Assembly (NCBI GenBank): GCA_028285445.1
Contig: JANQPQ010000016.1
Span: 124,001 to 188,000, forward strand
Reading direction: 5' to 3'
DNA length: 64,000 bases
Source of the DNA: Cyclobacteriaceae bacterium
GTDB lineage: Bacteria; Bacteroidota; Bacteroidia; Cytophagales; Cyclobacteriaceae
The notes beneath the pieces are model-generated. The model saw only the letters and a program-made list of their open reading frames with translations. It ran no database searches and was not told where the DNA came from. A program made the position numbers and the translations under genes. Shown piece by piece: positions 17,075-26,922 of the stretch (position 1 is the first letter of the stretch; every line of letters starts with the position of its first letter).

Positions 17075-17854
17075 TTATTCCCCTTTAAACTCTGGTTTTC
17101 TCTTTTCCAGGAAAGCTGCGACTCCCTCTTTGTAATCTGCAGAACCTCCCGCTATTTCTTGACAATACGCTTCATATTCCAGCATATCTTCTAGTGAAGC
17201 ATTTCCTGATTTGTTGAGCATCTTCTTCATTAAGCCAATCGCTTTGGTAGGAGCGTTTGCGTAATAATCTGTGTATTGCTCTACTGTTTCGTCAAGCTTA
17301 TCAAGTGGCACTGCCCTATTCACTAGACCCATTTTTTCAGCATCACTGCCTTTGATTTTTGTGCCCATGGTACTCATTTCGAAGGCTTGCGCCTGTCCTA
17401 TTAATCGCGGTAAAAAGTAGGAAGAGCCCGAATCAAGAACCAGCCCGATGTTAATGAAGACCTCAACCAGCACAGCCTCTTCGGAGGCAATTATTAAATC
17501 GCAAGCCAATGCAAGGGAGCATCCCGCGCCAGCTGCTACGCCATTGAGTCGGCAAATTACTGGTTTGGGCAGGTTTCTAATGCCACGAATAATTGGGTTG
17601 TATCTTTTATGCAAAGATTCTGAAAAAGAGCGATCCTCCACTTCTGAGGAAGCCTTGAGGTCCTGCCCGGAGCAAAATGCCTTACCTTCGCCAGTGATTA
17701 CCAAAACTCTTGCTGCAGCATCCTTAGAAACTGCTTTGAGTGCATCCTGCAGCTCGAAAGTGATTTCATCATTGAGGGCATTGTAGACCTCTGGTCTATT
17801 GAGGGTAATGGTCGCTACTCCATCCTGTACACCATATTTCAGAAATTGATACAT
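17075..17854 (-). CDS. Enoyl-CoA hydratase/isomerase family protein (PaaG-like)
   Basis: This 259-residue crotonase-fold enzyme acts on acyl-CoA thioesters. The oxyanion-hole segments are present: GKAFCSGQDLK and GVAAGAGCSLALACD. The segment NIGLVLDSGSSYFLPRLIG, with aspartate in place of the second catalytic glutamate of hydratases, resembles PaaG, the 1,2-epoxyphenylacetyl-CoA isomerase. No other phenylacetate genes lie near, so the physiological substrate is open. It converges on the PorT-like gene with only 12 bases between the stops. Confidence 0.88.
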   Translation of the reverse strand: MYQFLKYGVQDGVATITLNRPEVYNALNDEITFELQDALKAVSKDAAARVLVITGEGKAFCSGQDLKASSEVEDRSFSESLHKRYNPIIRGIRNLPKPVICRLNGVAAGAGCSLALACDLIIASEEAVLVEVFINIGLVLDSGSSYFLPRLIGQAQAFEMSTMGTKIKGSDAEKMGLVNRAVPLDKLDETVEQYTDYYANAPTKAIGLMKKMLNKSGNASLEDMLEYEAYCQEIAGGSADYKEGVAAFLEKRKPEFKGE

Positions 17855-17865
17855 ACTTCTACTAA

Positions 17866-18483
17866 TTATGAGAATACCACTATAACTATAAAACTTATTA
17901 AGAACCCAAGCAGGCCACCAATATGCACTTCCTTTGGCCTGTGGACATTCAAATATAATCTAGATGACATTACTACTCCCCCCAACAATATGACTCCAAT
18001 TATAGCCCATATTAAATCACCTTCAGGAGACAAGACGTAGAAGGCTACCAGGAAACCAAGCAAACCGCCAACTCCAGCGCCATGGGCGCTTATTTTCCAG
18101 AATAAGGTGATTACTGTAAGCGATGAGATAATTACCGATATGGCAATGAATATGAGATTAACCATAGGCGTCATTCCAATTCTGGCAACAAATAGCCAGG
18201 TAATTGTTAGATAGAAAATAGAGATGAAAACAAATGGTATTATCCTCTCTCGACGGTCTACCAGGGTAATATCGGAAATTGTTTTTGTAAGCCTGAGAAC
18301 GCTCAAGCTCAGGATTGGAATAATGAAGGTTATCAGAAAAATGATAAACATGAATGACTGGATGTTGCCTGTCATCACGGAAACCACCGGCGACCCAAAT
18401 GCAAACAGTATTGCAAATAAGGTGCTGGTCATCAATAAGGGGTGAAAAACGACTGATATAGCTGTAGCTAACTTGTTTACCAC
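17866..18483 (-). CDS. Polytopic membrane protein, PAP2-like C-terminal half
   Basis: This 205-residue protein has six or so membrane helices. The second half carries KISAHGAGVGG and, about 45 residues on, RLYLNVHRPKEV. This recalls the SGH and R-x5-H motifs of type 2 phosphatidic acid phosphatases, though in degenerate form (SAHG for PSGH). It may be a lipid phosphatase relative or an inactive homologue. The start codon overlaps the rpoN stop by one base, so it is translated as part of the rpoN operon. Confidence 0.65.
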   Translation of the reverse strand: MVNKLATAISVVFHPLLMTSTLFAILFAFGSPVVSVMTGNIQSFMFIIFLITFIIPILSLSVLRLTKTISDITLVDRRERIIPFVFISIFYLTITWLFVARIGMTPMVNLIFIAISVIISSLTVITLFWKISAHGAGVGGLLGFLVAFYVLSPEGDLIWAIIGVILLGGVVMSSRLYLNVHRPKEVHIGGLLGFLISFIVIVVFS

Positions 18484-19922
18484 TACAGTTCTTTTCTTAA
18501 CCTGGCTACTGGTATGTTCAACTGCTCGCGATACTTTGCCACAGTACGTCTGGCGATATTATACCCCTTACTTTTCAGGAGTTTTTCAAGTTTATCGTCT
18601 GAAAGCGGTTTACGCTTATCCTCTTCATCAATCAGTGTCTTGAGGCTGTGCTTAACTTCTCTGCTACTCACATCCTCACCGCTGTCAGTAGCAATACCTT
18701 CCGAGAAGAAAAATTTAAGAGGATAGAGGCCGAATTCTGTTTGCACCGCTTTGCTGTTAGCCACACGAGATACCGTGGAGATATCCATGTTAATTTCATT
18801 GGCGATGTCCTTTAGGATCATTGGCCTCAACTTACTTTCGTCTCCGCCCAGAAAGAAGTCATACTGGTATCTCACAATCGCATTCATTGTATTAAGCAAA
18901 GTTTGTTGTCTTTGCTTGATTGCGTCTATAAACCACTTTGCTGCATCCAGTTTTTGCTTAACGAAAGAAACAGTTTCCTTTAACTTCTTATCTCGCTTAT
19001 CACTCTTGTCATAGGCTTTGAACATTTCCGAATATGACCGACTGATACGAAGTTCAGGAGCATTTTTGGAATTAAGCGTAAGTTCTAGTTTGCCATTATT
19101 GTTGGCGAGAATAAAGTCGGGCATTAGGTACTGTGTTTTTACCAGCCCGCCGGAAGCACCGCCTGGTTTGGGGTTAAGCTTAGTAATGAGATCCACAGCA
19201 TCCTTAAGATCGTCCTCATCATTAATCCCTAGCCTCTTCGTTATTTTGGTATAATGCTTCTTGGTAAACTCCTCAAAGCAATCAGATATAATCCTGGTAG
19301 CAATGACTGCAATCCCATCCTGATCTGATTTTCTCTCAAGCTGGAGGCGCAGACATTCTTGCAAGTTTCTAGCGCCGATTCCTGGTGGGTCGAAGCCCTG
19401 AATTTTTTTCAGTATTTCCTCTACTTCCTCTAAATCTGTTTCAATGTTTTGAGAAAATGCCAGATCATTAATTATAGCTTCGAGTTCCCGCCTTATGTAG
19501 CCATCACTTTCAATGCTTCCAATCAGCTGCAATCCTATCATCTCTTGTCTCTCGTCCAGGCCCAAAAAGCCCAATTGAGACATCAGTTGATCAGTTAAAG
19601 ATGTTAAGGTTGGAATAGGAATCTCTTTGTCATCGAGGTTTTCTCCATCACCTTGCATTTTATATCCTGAAAAATCATCGTCTCCCAGGTAATCTTCGAC
19701 ACTAACCTCCTCTTGCTGTTCTATGTTGTCATCAAAGTCCTCTTCACTTTGTGTTTCTTCTGTTGGTTCATCCCTTCCTTCCTCCAATGCGGGGTTGCCT
19801 TCCAACTCTTCCTCTATCCTCGCTTCAAGCTCGGCAGTAGGAACCTGCAGCAATTTGATGAACTGTATTTGCTGAGGCGAAAGCTTCTGACTTAAGGTTT
19901 GATTTAAACCTAATTTTTGCAT
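18483..19922 (-). CDS. rpoN: RNA polymerase sigma-54 factor
   Basis: The 479-residue protein is full length. Region I (GLNQTLSQKLSPQQIQFIKLLQ) is the glutamine/leucine-rich part contacted by activators. An acidic region II follows, then the core-binding region and the DNA-binding domain ending with the RpoN box ARRTVAKYR at about 457-465, which reads the -24 element. It directs transcription from -24/-12 promoters with NtrC-type activators; one such pair is encoded 8 kb away. Downstream on the same transcript is the PAP2-like membrane gene. Confidence 0.97.
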   Translation of the reverse strand: MQKLGLNQTLSQKLSPQQIQFIKLLQVPTAELEARIEEELEGNPALEEGRDEPTEETQSEEDFDDNIEQQEEVSVEDYLGDDDFSGYKMQGDGENLDDKEIPIPTLTSLTDQLMSQLGFLGLDERQEMIGLQLIGSIESDGYIRRELEAIINDLAFSQNIETDLEEVEEILKKIQGFDPPGIGARNLQECLRLQLERKSDQDGIAVIATRIISDCFEEFTKKHYTKITKRLGINDEDDLKDAVDLITKLNPKPGGASGGLVKTQYLMPDFILANNNGKLELTLNSKNAPELRISRSYSEMFKAYDKSDKRDKKLKETVSFVKQKLDAAKWFIDAIKQRQQTLLNTMNAIVRYQYDFFLGGDESKLRPMILKDIANEINMDISTVSRVANSKAVQTEFGLYPLKFFFSEGIATDSGEDVSSREVKHSLKTLIDEEDKRKPLSDDKLEKLLKSKGYNIARRTVAKYREQLNIPVARLRKEL

Positions 19923-19960
19923 TGAATTCGGTACTTATTATTAAGTAACTGATGACTTTT

Positions 19961-19968
19961 CAAATTTA
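19961..19968 (-). promoter_or_regulatory. Possible -7 box for rpoN
   Basis: On the minus strand TAAATTTG matches TAnnTTTG and lies 38 bases before the rpoN ATG. No TTG stands at the expected -33 distance. Confidence 0.35.
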
Positions 19969-20039
19969 TTATATTTTCCTAAACCTTTGATAAAAAGGCC
20001 AAAATATCGTTTTTTTGCCGACAATTTTGCAATTCGTCA

Positions 20040-21485
20040 ATGGCTCAAAGAACAAAAATTCTTACCCTTCTTCGTGAAAAATCTGTAGGCGCCCAGGTAG
20101 TGCTCATGGGATGGGTACGAACTAAAAGAGAGGGTAAAAATGTCACTTTCATCAACCTCAACGACGGATCAACAATTAAGAATATTCAAATAGTTGTTGA
20201 AAGCGGCCAATTTGAAGATTCCTTAATGGCTGGCATTACCACTGGAGCTTCATTACGAGTTTCCGGCACTATAATACAGTCTGAAGGTGCAGGCCAAGAC
20301 ATAGAAGTTACCGCCAGCCAAATTGAATTGTTAGGAGCTGCTGATCCTGAACAGTTTCCCCTGCAGCCAAAAAGGCATAGCCTGGAGTTTCTAAGGGAAA
20401 TTGCTCACCTGCGGCCAAGGACTAACACCTTCAGCGCAGTATTGAGAGTTCGCCATGCGATGATCTTCGCTGTCCACGACTTTTTCAATAAAAAAGGATT
20501 TGTCAATATCCACACTCCAATTATTACCGGATCTGATGCTGAAGGTGCAGGAGAGATGTTTCGTGTTACAACCCTTGATCCAAAGTCTCCACCATTAAAC
20601 GAAGATGGTGAGGTGGACTACAAGGAAGATTTCTTTGGTAAGGAAACCAATCTTACGGTTTCCGGTCAGTTAGAAGGCGAATTGGCTGCGTCAGCACTTT
20701 CAGAGATCTATACTTTCGGACCGACATTTCGCGCTGAGAACTCCAATACCACCCGACATCTTGCTGAGTTTTGGATGATGGAGCCAGAAATGGCTTTTTA
20801 TGATTTAAATGACAACATGGATCTGGCAGAAGAACTGCTAAAGGCCTTGATCAAATATGGCCTTGAAAACTGCCAGGATGACCTTGAGTTTTTAAATAAA
20901 CGCGCGCTAGACGAAGACAAGCAAAAGCCTCAACATGAAAGAAGTGAATTGTCACTTATTGAGAAACTGCAGTTTGTCACAGACAACGACTTCGAACGCA
21001 TCACCTATACTGAAGCTTTCGATATCCTTCGTAACTCTAAGCCTAACAAGAAGAAGAAATTCCAATTCCCTGTCGACGAGTGGGGAGTTGACCTGCAATC
21101 GGAGCACGAAAGGTTTCTTGTAGAAAAGCATTTCAAGAAGCCGGTGATCATCTATGACTATCCTGCCAAGATCAAAGCCTTCTACATGCGTCAGAATGAA
21201 GATGGTAAGACCGTTGGAGCGATGGATGTTCTTTTTCCGGGGATTGGCGAAATCGTAGGTGGCTCCCAGAGAGAAGAACGATACGACAAACTTTTGTCCC
21301 GCGTTAAAGAACTTGGAATCCACGAGGAGTCACTATGGTGGTACCTGGAGATTAGGAAATTTGGCAGTGTTCCCCATAGCGGATTCGGATTGGGATTCGA
21401 GAGATTTGTTCAGTTTATGACTGGCATGAACAATATCCGGGATGTAATTCCATTTCCAAGAACGCCAGGCAGCGCTGAGTTCTAA
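20040..21485 (+). CDS. asnS: Asparaginyl-tRNA synthetase
   Basis: This 481-residue class IIb synthetase charges tRNA-Asn with asparagine. The N-terminal OB-fold anticodon domain contains [24 protein letters not shown]. Class II motif 2 is visible as [25 protein letters not shown] and motif 3 as [15 protein letters not shown]. An insertion between motifs 2 and 3 (about residues 280-350) is usual for the AsnRS group. It faces rpoN across a 117-base gap and is followed by a bidirectional hairpin. Confidence 0.97.
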   Translation: MAQRTKILTLLREKSVGAQVVLMGWVRTKREGKNVTFINLNDGSTIKNIQIVVESGQFEDSLMAGITTGASLRVSGTIIQSEGAGQDIEVTASQIELLGAADPEQFPLQPKRHSLEFLREIAHLRPRTNTFSAVLRVRHAMIFAVHDFFNKKGFVNIHTPIITGSDAEGAGEMFRVTTLDPKSPPLNEDGEVDYKEDFFGKETNLTVSGQLEGELAASALSEIYTFGPTFRAENSNTTRHLAEFWMMEPEMAFYDLNDNMDLAEELLKALIKYGLENCQDDLEFLNKRALDEDKQKPQHERSELSLIEKLQFVTDNDFERITYTEAFDILRNSKPNKKKKFQFPVDEWGVDLQSEHERFLVEKHFKKPVIIYDYPAKIKAFYMRQNEDGKTVGAMDVLFPGIGEIVGGSQREERYDKLLSRVKELGIHEESLWWYLEIRKFGSVPHSGFGLGFERFVQFMTGMNNIRDVIPFPRTPGSAEF

Positions 21486-21509
21486 ACAAAAAAGGCAGCT
21501 TCCGCTGCC
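21486..21509 (-). terminator. Bidirectional terminator between asnS and the T9SS mini-protein
   Basis: GGCAGC-TTCC-GCTGCC (21494-21509) is a perfect six-pair stem. On the minus strand it ends in TTTTTTGTTT, a strong tail just past the 21513 stop. On the plus strand it is followed by AAATTATTTCTT, a weaker tail for asnS. Confidence 0.75.
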
Positions 21510-21512
21510 AAA

Positions 21513-21875
21513 TTATTTCTTAAGGAACTTAAATGTCTTATTGTACTTTGTGGCTTGGTCGCGAATGGCTAGGAGGTAGTAACCAGGAGCCAGATTCTTG
21601 ACGTTTAATTTGTATCGGCCGTCGCCAACCTTTTCCGGCTGGATTTTAAGCTCGTTTCCGATAATGTTGTGAAGGGTAAATGTAGTTTTAGTTTGTCTTG
21701 AGTCAGTGATTTGAATATTGAGGAAATCCACTGTGGGATTGGGGAACAGTTCCACCTTGGTTTCAACCTTGACGGTTTCGTTGCCAAAAGGAGATTCCAA
21801 GCCACTTTGGGCCATAGTCGATGCAGCGAAAGCTGCTATCATGCAAATGGTCAGTATGGTCTTAAAATATCTCAC
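21513..21875 (-). CDS. Secreted mini-protein consisting of a T9SS type-A sorting domain
   Basis: The protein has 120 residues: a signal peptide (about 1-22, ending STMAQ), a short linker, then a complete type-A sorting domain. The domain shows VELFPNPTVDFLNIQI, a middle strand (TTFTLHNIIGNEL) and the closing LAPGYYLLAIRDQATKYNKTFKFLKK. Such domains normally sit at the end of large cargo proteins and are cut off after type IX secretion. Here there is no cargo domain at all. It may be a decayed cargo gene or a working small surface protein. It has its own -7 box and terminator. Confidence 0.8.
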   Translation of the reverse strand: MRYFKTILTICMIAAFAASTMAQSGLESPFGNETVKVETKVELFPNPTVDFLNIQITDSRQTKTTFTLHNIIGNELKIQPEKVGDGRYKLNVKNLAPGYYLLAIRDQATKYNKTFKFLKK

Positions 21876-21933
21876 TGTTTCTTAAAATACTGTATTTCTC
21901 TGGTATTTGCTACTGGTTGTACAATAATCAAAC

Positions 21934-21941
21934 CAAAACTA
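21934..21941 (-). promoter_or_regulatory. Possible -7 box for the T9SS mini-protein gene
   Basis: On the minus strand TAGTTTTG matches TAnnTTTG and lies 58 bases before the ATG. A -33 element is not evident. Confidence 0.3.
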
Positions 21942-21993
21942 TCAGTTGTATTTAACGAATATATCGAATTTTTGTTTTATTAAACTAAACCAA

Positions 21994-23481
21994 TTATTTA
22001 TGTAATTTTTTAAATATGGCTCCGATCCGTTCCGTGATATCAGAAGCAATTAGACTTTCCTCTGATAAATCCTCTGAGGCTAAATCTCCCGCTGCACCAT
22101 GAATGTAAACCCCAAGGCTGGCCGCAACCTGAGATGAGTACCCTTGCGCCAATAGCCCTGTTATGATACCAGTTAAAACATCTCCGCTGCCAGCAGTGGC
22201 CATACCTGGATTGCCGGTAGTGTTGAATGTTATCTCTCCTTTGGTGTTAGCAACAGCGGTATTGGGTCCTTTAAGAACTACCACTAATTGGTATTGTTTA
22301 CTGATTGTAGAAAGCAACTCAAGCCTGTTGAATCCATCACTAGCCTTGCCTGCCAACCTTTCAAATTCCACTAGATGTGGGGTGAGAATTGACCCGGCCG
22401 GTAGTAGCTCTATCAACTCCCGCCGATGTGCAATTATGTTTATCGCATCTGCATCTACAACTATCGGATCACTGGTATTTTCAAGTAGACTAGCTATTGC
22501 ATTTTCTGTTTCGCCATTGGTTCCAATACCAGGCCCTACTGCTATGGTAGTAAACTTCTCAAGACTAGGTACTTGTGTAATGTGATTTTCTGATGGGTCG
22601 GAAATCACCATTGCCTCGGGCAGGGCAGTTTGCAAAATTTCATAGCCGCTAGAGGGAGCATACACAGTTAAAAGCCCAGCACCTACCCGTAAACAAGCAC
22701 GTCCGCTAAGGATAGTTGCCCCCATTTTGCCATAAGCGCCAGAGATTAGTAATACCTTTCCATAGTTGCCTTTGTGAGATGACTTAGTCCTACCTTTTAG
22801 CAGCGCTTGAGCTTCCTCTGATCCCAGGCAATTGTACATTGTGTCCTGTGCCTGTATGAAATCCATATTCAGACCGATGTCTAGAGTATACCATTCTCCA
22901 ACGTAGTCGTAGTTGTCTTGCAGCATGAAAGCCAGCTTGGGTAATTGAAATGATACGGTATAATCGGCTTTTACAACGACACCTTCTGACTTCTGATCAG
23001 CAAATAAGCCCGAGGGAATGTCTATTGCCACGACCTTTGACCCAGCATTATTGATGACTTCTATTACTTCGGCAAATGAGCCCCTCGCCGGGCGGGAAAG
23101 GCCTGACCCAAAAATTCCGTCTATAACCACATCATAATCGCCCAGGTCCAAATTGGTTGGCTCAATTACCTGCATGTTGGCGTTATTGGGGAGACGTTCA
23201 ATGTTGGCCAAAAAATCCGGCGAATCACTGCCCTCAGGCACCAGGAATACGGTAGCATTGTAACCATTCTCAATTAACAGTCTGGAAATAGCTAAACCAT
23301 CTCCACCATTGTTGCCCCTGCCACAAACGACAGCTATCCTTTTTTCAGAAGTAAATTTCTTTAGGAACCAACCTATAAACGCCTCGGAGGCTCTTTCCAT
23401 CAAGGCAAGGGAACTTATTGGTTCATTTAGTATCGTGAACTGATCGGCTTCGCGGATTTGCTGTGCTGAAAGTATCTTCAT
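21994..23481 (-). CDS. nnr: Bifunctional NAD(P)H-hydrate epimerase / ADP-dependent dehydratase
   Basis: This 495-residue fusion repairs NADH and NADPH that have been hydrated by heat or side reactions. The N-terminal half (YjeF_N) is the epimerase, with GRGNNGGDGLAISR and VIDGIFGSGLSR. The C-terminal half (YjeF_C, ribokinase fold) is the dehydratase, with KGNYGKVLLISGAYGKMGA, AVGPGIG, TPHLVEFERL and the closing GNPGMATAGSGDVLTGIITGLLAQG. Both halves look intact. It is followed downstream by a gap and the T9SS mini-protein gene; the Lon-domain gene lies upstream by 48 bases. Confidence 0.96.
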   Translation of the reverse strand: MKILSAQQIREADQFTILNEPISSLALMERASEAFIGWFLKKFTSEKRIAVVCGRGNNGGDGLAISRLLIENGYNATVFLVPEGSDSPDFLANIERLPNNANMQVIEPTNLDLGDYDVVIDGIFGSGLSRPARGSFAEVIEVINNAGSKVVAIDIPSGLFADQKSEGVVVKADYTVSFQLPKLAFMLQDNYDYVGEWYTLDIGLNMDFIQAQDTMYNCLGSEEAQALLKGRTKSSHKGNYGKVLLISGAYGKMGATILSGRACLRVGAGLLTVYAPSSGYEILQTALPEAMVISDPSENHITQVPSLEKFTTIAVGPGIGTNGETENAIASLLENTSDPIVVDADAINIIAHRRELIELLPAGSILTPHLVEFERLAGKASDGFNRLELLSTISKQYQLVVVLKGPNTAVANTKGEITFNTTGNPGMATAGSGDVLTGIITGLLAQGYSSQVAASLGVYIHGAAGDLASEDLSEESLIASDITERIGAIFKKLHK

Positions 23482-23529
23482 CGCCTACTGTAAGTTACAA
23501 CGCGGCGTGACACATTTCCATCGTTGGGG

Positions 23530-24150
23530 TTAAAAGTTAATAGGATCGAAATGCTTGAAGTGGCCATTCATTTTGATCACTTCTCGTGTCCGTTCCATTT
23601 CCTTAATTACAGGTATAGATTTCTGCAGATGGTCAACTACGAAGATTTGCCTCAATTGCTCGGTTTCAATCTTTAACAGTTCATATTCCTGCTCTATTGA
23701 TAATCCAATATTGTGGGCTATTTGGAAGGTGTTAACCCGGTCGTCTGGCTGGTACCTCTTTTTGATTTGCAGCAGCTCATGCAGCTGGTTTATGAGTTCT
23801 ATCATGTTGGCCATGTAGGAATCATTGCCATTATCTTCGCTACCCAGGTATTGGAGGTCACCGCCAGCATATTGCTTGCCGGGCATGGGGTTCTGATACT
23901 CCAATACCTTGAAAACTCTTTCGGCCTTAGTTCTTATGTCCATGCGACCATCGTCATACACCTGCGCTATTTCGGCAATCACTACCTCGGTACCGTACTC
24001 GATGGTGTTCTTCGCATAGGAAGGAATACCAAAACGGCGATCTTCATCCATACAATCCTTTACCAACTCTTTGTACCGAGGCTCAAAAACATGCAGGTTG
24101 ACACTTTCCCCCGGGAAAGCCACCATATTTAATGGGAAGAGAGGAGTCAT
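23530..24150 (-). CDS. Lon substrate-binding (LON N-terminal) domain protein
   Basis: This 206-residue protein corresponds to the N-terminal substrate-binding domain of Lon alone. The opening LFPLNMVAFPGESVNLHVFEPRYKELV and the later GTEVVIAEIAQVYDDGRMDIRTKAERVFKV are typical. There is no AAA+ or protease domain, so it is a stand-alone form whose role is not known. The C-terminal half is a helical extension. It lies between nnr and icd on the same strand and may share their transcript. Confidence 0.88.
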   Translation of the reverse strand: MTPLFPLNMVAFPGESVNLHVFEPRYKELVKDCMDEDRRFGIPSYAKNTIEYGTEVVIAEIAQVYDDGRMDIRTKAERVFKVLEYQNPMPGKQYAGGDLQYLGSEDNGNDSYMANMIELINQLHELLQIKKRYQPDDRVNTFQIAHNIGLSIEQEYELLKIETEQLRQIFVVDHLQKSIPVIKEMERTREVIKMNGHFKHFDPINF

Positions 24151-24187
24151 AACTTGTGTCTTACCTTCTTATCGAGGCAAGTTCTGG

Positions 24188-25414
24188 CTACATATTGGCG
24201 ATTATCTCGTCACCAAACTCAGAACACTTTAGCAGCGTCGCTCCGTCCATTAAGCGATGGAAGTCGTAAGTCACGCGCTTGCTTGATATTGCCTTTCCGA
24301 TGCCTTCATAGATAAGATTAGCGGCTTCAGTCCAACCCAAATGCTCAAGCATCATCGCTCCGGAGAGAATTACCGACCCTGGATTTACTTTATCCTGACC
24401 CGCATATTTTGGCGCTGTACCATGTGTTGCCTCAAAAATGGCATGACCGGTTACGTAGTTGATGTTTGCGCCGGGGGCGATACCAATACCACCAACAATT
24501 GCTGCCAACGCATCTGAAACATAGTCGCCATTTAGATTTAATGTAGCGATAACCGAGTATTCCTTAGGGCGAGTCAGTATCTGTTGTAAAAAGGCATCGG
24601 CAATAACATCCTTCACAATTACTTCATGTCCATCCTTCTCAAATACCTGCCATGGTCCGCCATCCAGGTCTTGAGCAGCGTAATCTCTTTTGGCCAGGTT
24701 GTAGCCCCAATCTCTAAATGCCCCTTCGGTGAATTTCATGATGTTACCTTTATGAACCAGTGTTACCGAAGGCCTTTTATGCGTGACTGCATAATCTATT
24801 GCAGCACGTACCAATCTCTCGGTACCTTCAACTGATACAGGCTTAATACCATAACCAGCGGTTTGAGGGAATCGTACCTTACCAAATCTATCTGGGAAAT
24901 TAGACTCAAGCATGTCAGCAAATTTTCCCTGATCCTCACTTCCCTGCTGAAACTCGATACCCGCGTAGATATCTTCGGTGTTCTCTCTGAAGATGACCAT
25001 ATCAGTGGTGCTTGGATCGATAACCGGCGATGGAGTTCCCTGGTACCATCGCACAGGCCTTACACAGGCATAGAGGTCAAGTTCCTGCCTCAATGCGACA
25101 TTCAGAGATCGAATGCCACCACCAACGGGAGTTGTTAGGGGCCCTTTGATTCCAACCAGGTATTCCCGAAACGCATCAAGTGTTTCACCGGGAAGCCATT
25201 CTCCGGTTGCGTTATAGGCCTTCTCGCCAGCAAGTACTTCCTTCCATGCAATACTTTTTGACCCTCCGTAAGCCTTCTCTACTGCAGCATCAATAACTTT
25301 CTTTGAAGCTGGCCAAATATCGATACCAGTTCCGTCACCCTCTATGAATGGGATTATGGGGTTATCAGGAACATTCAACTCTCCGTTAGATATGGTTATT
25401 TTTTGTTCGCTCAT
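24188..25414 (-). CDS. icd: NADP-dependent isocitrate dehydrogenase
   Basis: This 408-residue homodimeric type decarboxylating dehydrogenase converts isocitrate to 2-oxoglutarate in the citric acid cycle. The substrate loop with [21 protein letters not shown] and [11 protein letters not shown] is clear, as are [20 protein letters not shown] and the NADP-site [17 protein letters not shown] followed by the Y and R further on that favour NADP. The protein is complete. It reads on the minus strand after panB, with a 121-base gap that probably holds its own promoter. Confidence 0.96.
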   Translation of the reverse strand: MSEQKITISNGELNVPDNPIIPFIEGDGTGIDIWPASKKVIDAAVEKAYGGSKSIAWKEVLAGEKAYNATGEWLPGETLDAFREYLVGIKGPLTTPVGGGIRSLNVALRQELDLYACVRPVRWYQGTPSPVIDPSTTDMVIFRENTEDIYAGIEFQQGSEDQGKFADMLESNFPDRFGKVRFPQTAGYGIKPVSVEGTERLVRAAIDYAVTHKRPSVTLVHKGNIMKFTEGAFRDWGYNLAKRDYAAQDLDGGPWQVFEKDGHEVIVKDVIADAFLQQILTRPKEYSVIATLNLNGDYVSDALAAIVGGIGIAPGANINYVTGHAIFEATHGTAPKYAGQDKVNPGSVILSGAMMLEHLGWTEAANLIYEGIGKAISSKRVTYDFHRLMDGATLLKCSEFGDEIIANM

Positions 25415-25535
25415 CAGTGTCTAAATAGGTTATGTGCAAATTTGAACAAGGAGTTGCGAATTTAGTTAAATATCTGTTGGAATGAAAAGTCGGACTTAGA
25501 CTAGCCGAGGAATGATTGTTGGAGTTCAGTTCTCC

Positions 25536-26354
25536 TTAGTACTTTTCTGATTCGTTCGGGAAATCTACTGACTTCACATCCTGGATATACCTCTCTACAG
25601 CATCGGTTATGGTGGAATTTAGATCAGCGTAACTACGGAGAAAGCGTGGCTTGAACTCCTGGGTGATGCCTAACATATCTTGCATTACCAGCACCTGACC
25701 ATCGACATCAGGGCCAGCGCCAATGCCAATTACCGGAATTGAAATTGATTCTGCCACTTGTTTAGCTAGCTCCGCGGGTATTTTTTCGAGGACCAACGCA
25801 AAGCATCCGCACTCTTCAATAACCTTGGCATCATGCAATAGCTTGGCAGCTTCTGCTTCTTCCTTTGCCCTAACTGTATAAGTACCGAATTTGAAAATTG
25901 ATTGCGGAGTTAATCCTAAGTGCCCCATTACCGGCACACCGGCAATAAGAATGCGCTCGATGGACTCTTTGATCTCTTCTCCGCCTTCCACTTTTACAGC
26001 ATGAGCCCCAGCTTCCTTCATTATGCGGATAGCACTTCTTAATGCCTCCTCAGAATTGCCCTGGTAAGAACCAAACGGGATATCTACCACCACCAATGCC
26101 CTATCAACGCCCTTAACCACTGAAGCCGCGTGGTAAATCATTTGGTCCAATGTTATAGGCAAGGTTGTTTCATGGCCGGCCATAACATTAGAAGCAGAGT
26201 CACCTACCAGCAATACGTCGATTCCAGCACCATCCAATATTTTAGCCATGGAGTAATCATAGGCAGTAAGCATTGCAATCTTCTCACTCCTGCCCTTCAT
26301 CTCCCGAAGTTGATGCGTAGTGATTTTCTTTATTTGGGATTTTCCAACTGACAT
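25536..26354 (-). CDS. panB: 3-methyl-2-oxobutanoate hydroxymethyltransferase
   Basis: This 272-residue enzyme makes ketopantoate from 2-oxoisovalerate and methylene-tetrahydrofolate, the first step of pantothenate and coenzyme A synthesis. The metal and substrate motifs are clear: [59 protein letters not shown] and [22 protein letters not shown] (given here as landmarks). No panC or panD is adjacent. It follows the phosphoribosyltransferase gene by 10 bases, so the two are in one operon. Confidence 0.96.
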   Translation of the reverse strand: MSVGKSQIKKITTHQLREMKGRSEKIAMLTAYDYSMAKILDGAGIDVLLVGDSASNVMAGHETTLPITLDQMIYHAASVVKGVDRALVVVDIPFGSYQGNSEEALRSAIRIMKEAGAHAVKVEGGEEIKESIERILIAGVPVMGHLGLTPQSIFKFGTYTVRAKEEAEAAKLLHDAKVIEECGCFALVLEKIPAELAKQVAESISIPVIGIGAGPDVDGQVLVMQDMLGITQEFKPRFLRSYADLNSTITDAVERYIQDVKSVDFPNESEKY

Positions 26355-26364
26355 AGCTATGGCT

Positions 26365-26868
26365 TTATCTTAAATATACCGCCTTCTCACGGTCGAGGTA
26401 CACTTCTATATGCTCGGTTATGGTTGTAGATAATTCATACCCAGTATACTTGGGCGCAATAGGAAACTTCGGGTGACTTCTGTTAACTAAAACAGCAATT
26501 TCGATTTTCTTGATCTCCACCTTGAGAAATGGTTTCATACCGTAGGCAAAAGTCTTCCCGGTATTTAACACGTCGTCAACCAAAACAACTACCTTTTTCG
26601 CCAATTTGCTCATTTCGCAATCGATGTGGATTTCACTTTTGGCAGGAGATTCCTTATCGATATCAACTTTTGCAAGGTGAACATCCAGGTGCGATATGCT
26701 GCTAAGCTCCTTAGCCAAAGCCTGAGCCAGAAGGTAGCCTTGGCCATGAATTCCAGCTAATAGTAACTGCTTCTCACCAAAATTATTTTCGTAGATCTCA
26801 AAGGCAATGCGCTTTATTTTTTGAACTACCTGAGCTTCGTTAAGAATAAGGCCGTTTTGGGCTGTCAT
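26365..26868 (-). CDS. Phosphoribosyltransferase, PyrR/Hpt-like
   Basis: This 167-residue type I phosphoribosyltransferase shows the PRPP-binding loop [18 protein letters not shown] around residue 95-110 and a [13 protein letters not shown] loop near the N-terminus. The general size and N-terminal arrangement are like PyrR-family proteins, but without the regulatory RNA-binding features being provable here. The base used is not known. It is the first gene of a pair with panB, 10 bases apart. Confidence 0.82.
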   Translation of the reverse strand: MTAQNGLILNEAQVVQKIKRIAFEIYENNFGEKQLLLAGIHGQGYLLAQALAKELSSISHLDVHLAKVDIDKESPAKSEIHIDCEMSKLAKKVVVLVDDVLNTGKTFAYGMKPFLKVEIKKIEIAVLVNRSHPKFPIAPKYTGYELSTTITEHIEVYLDREKAVYLR

Positions 26869-26922
26869 TTGCTAAGCTTTGCGCCATAAATATAGAGCTT
26901 ATTGAAAATCACCCAAAGAGTT

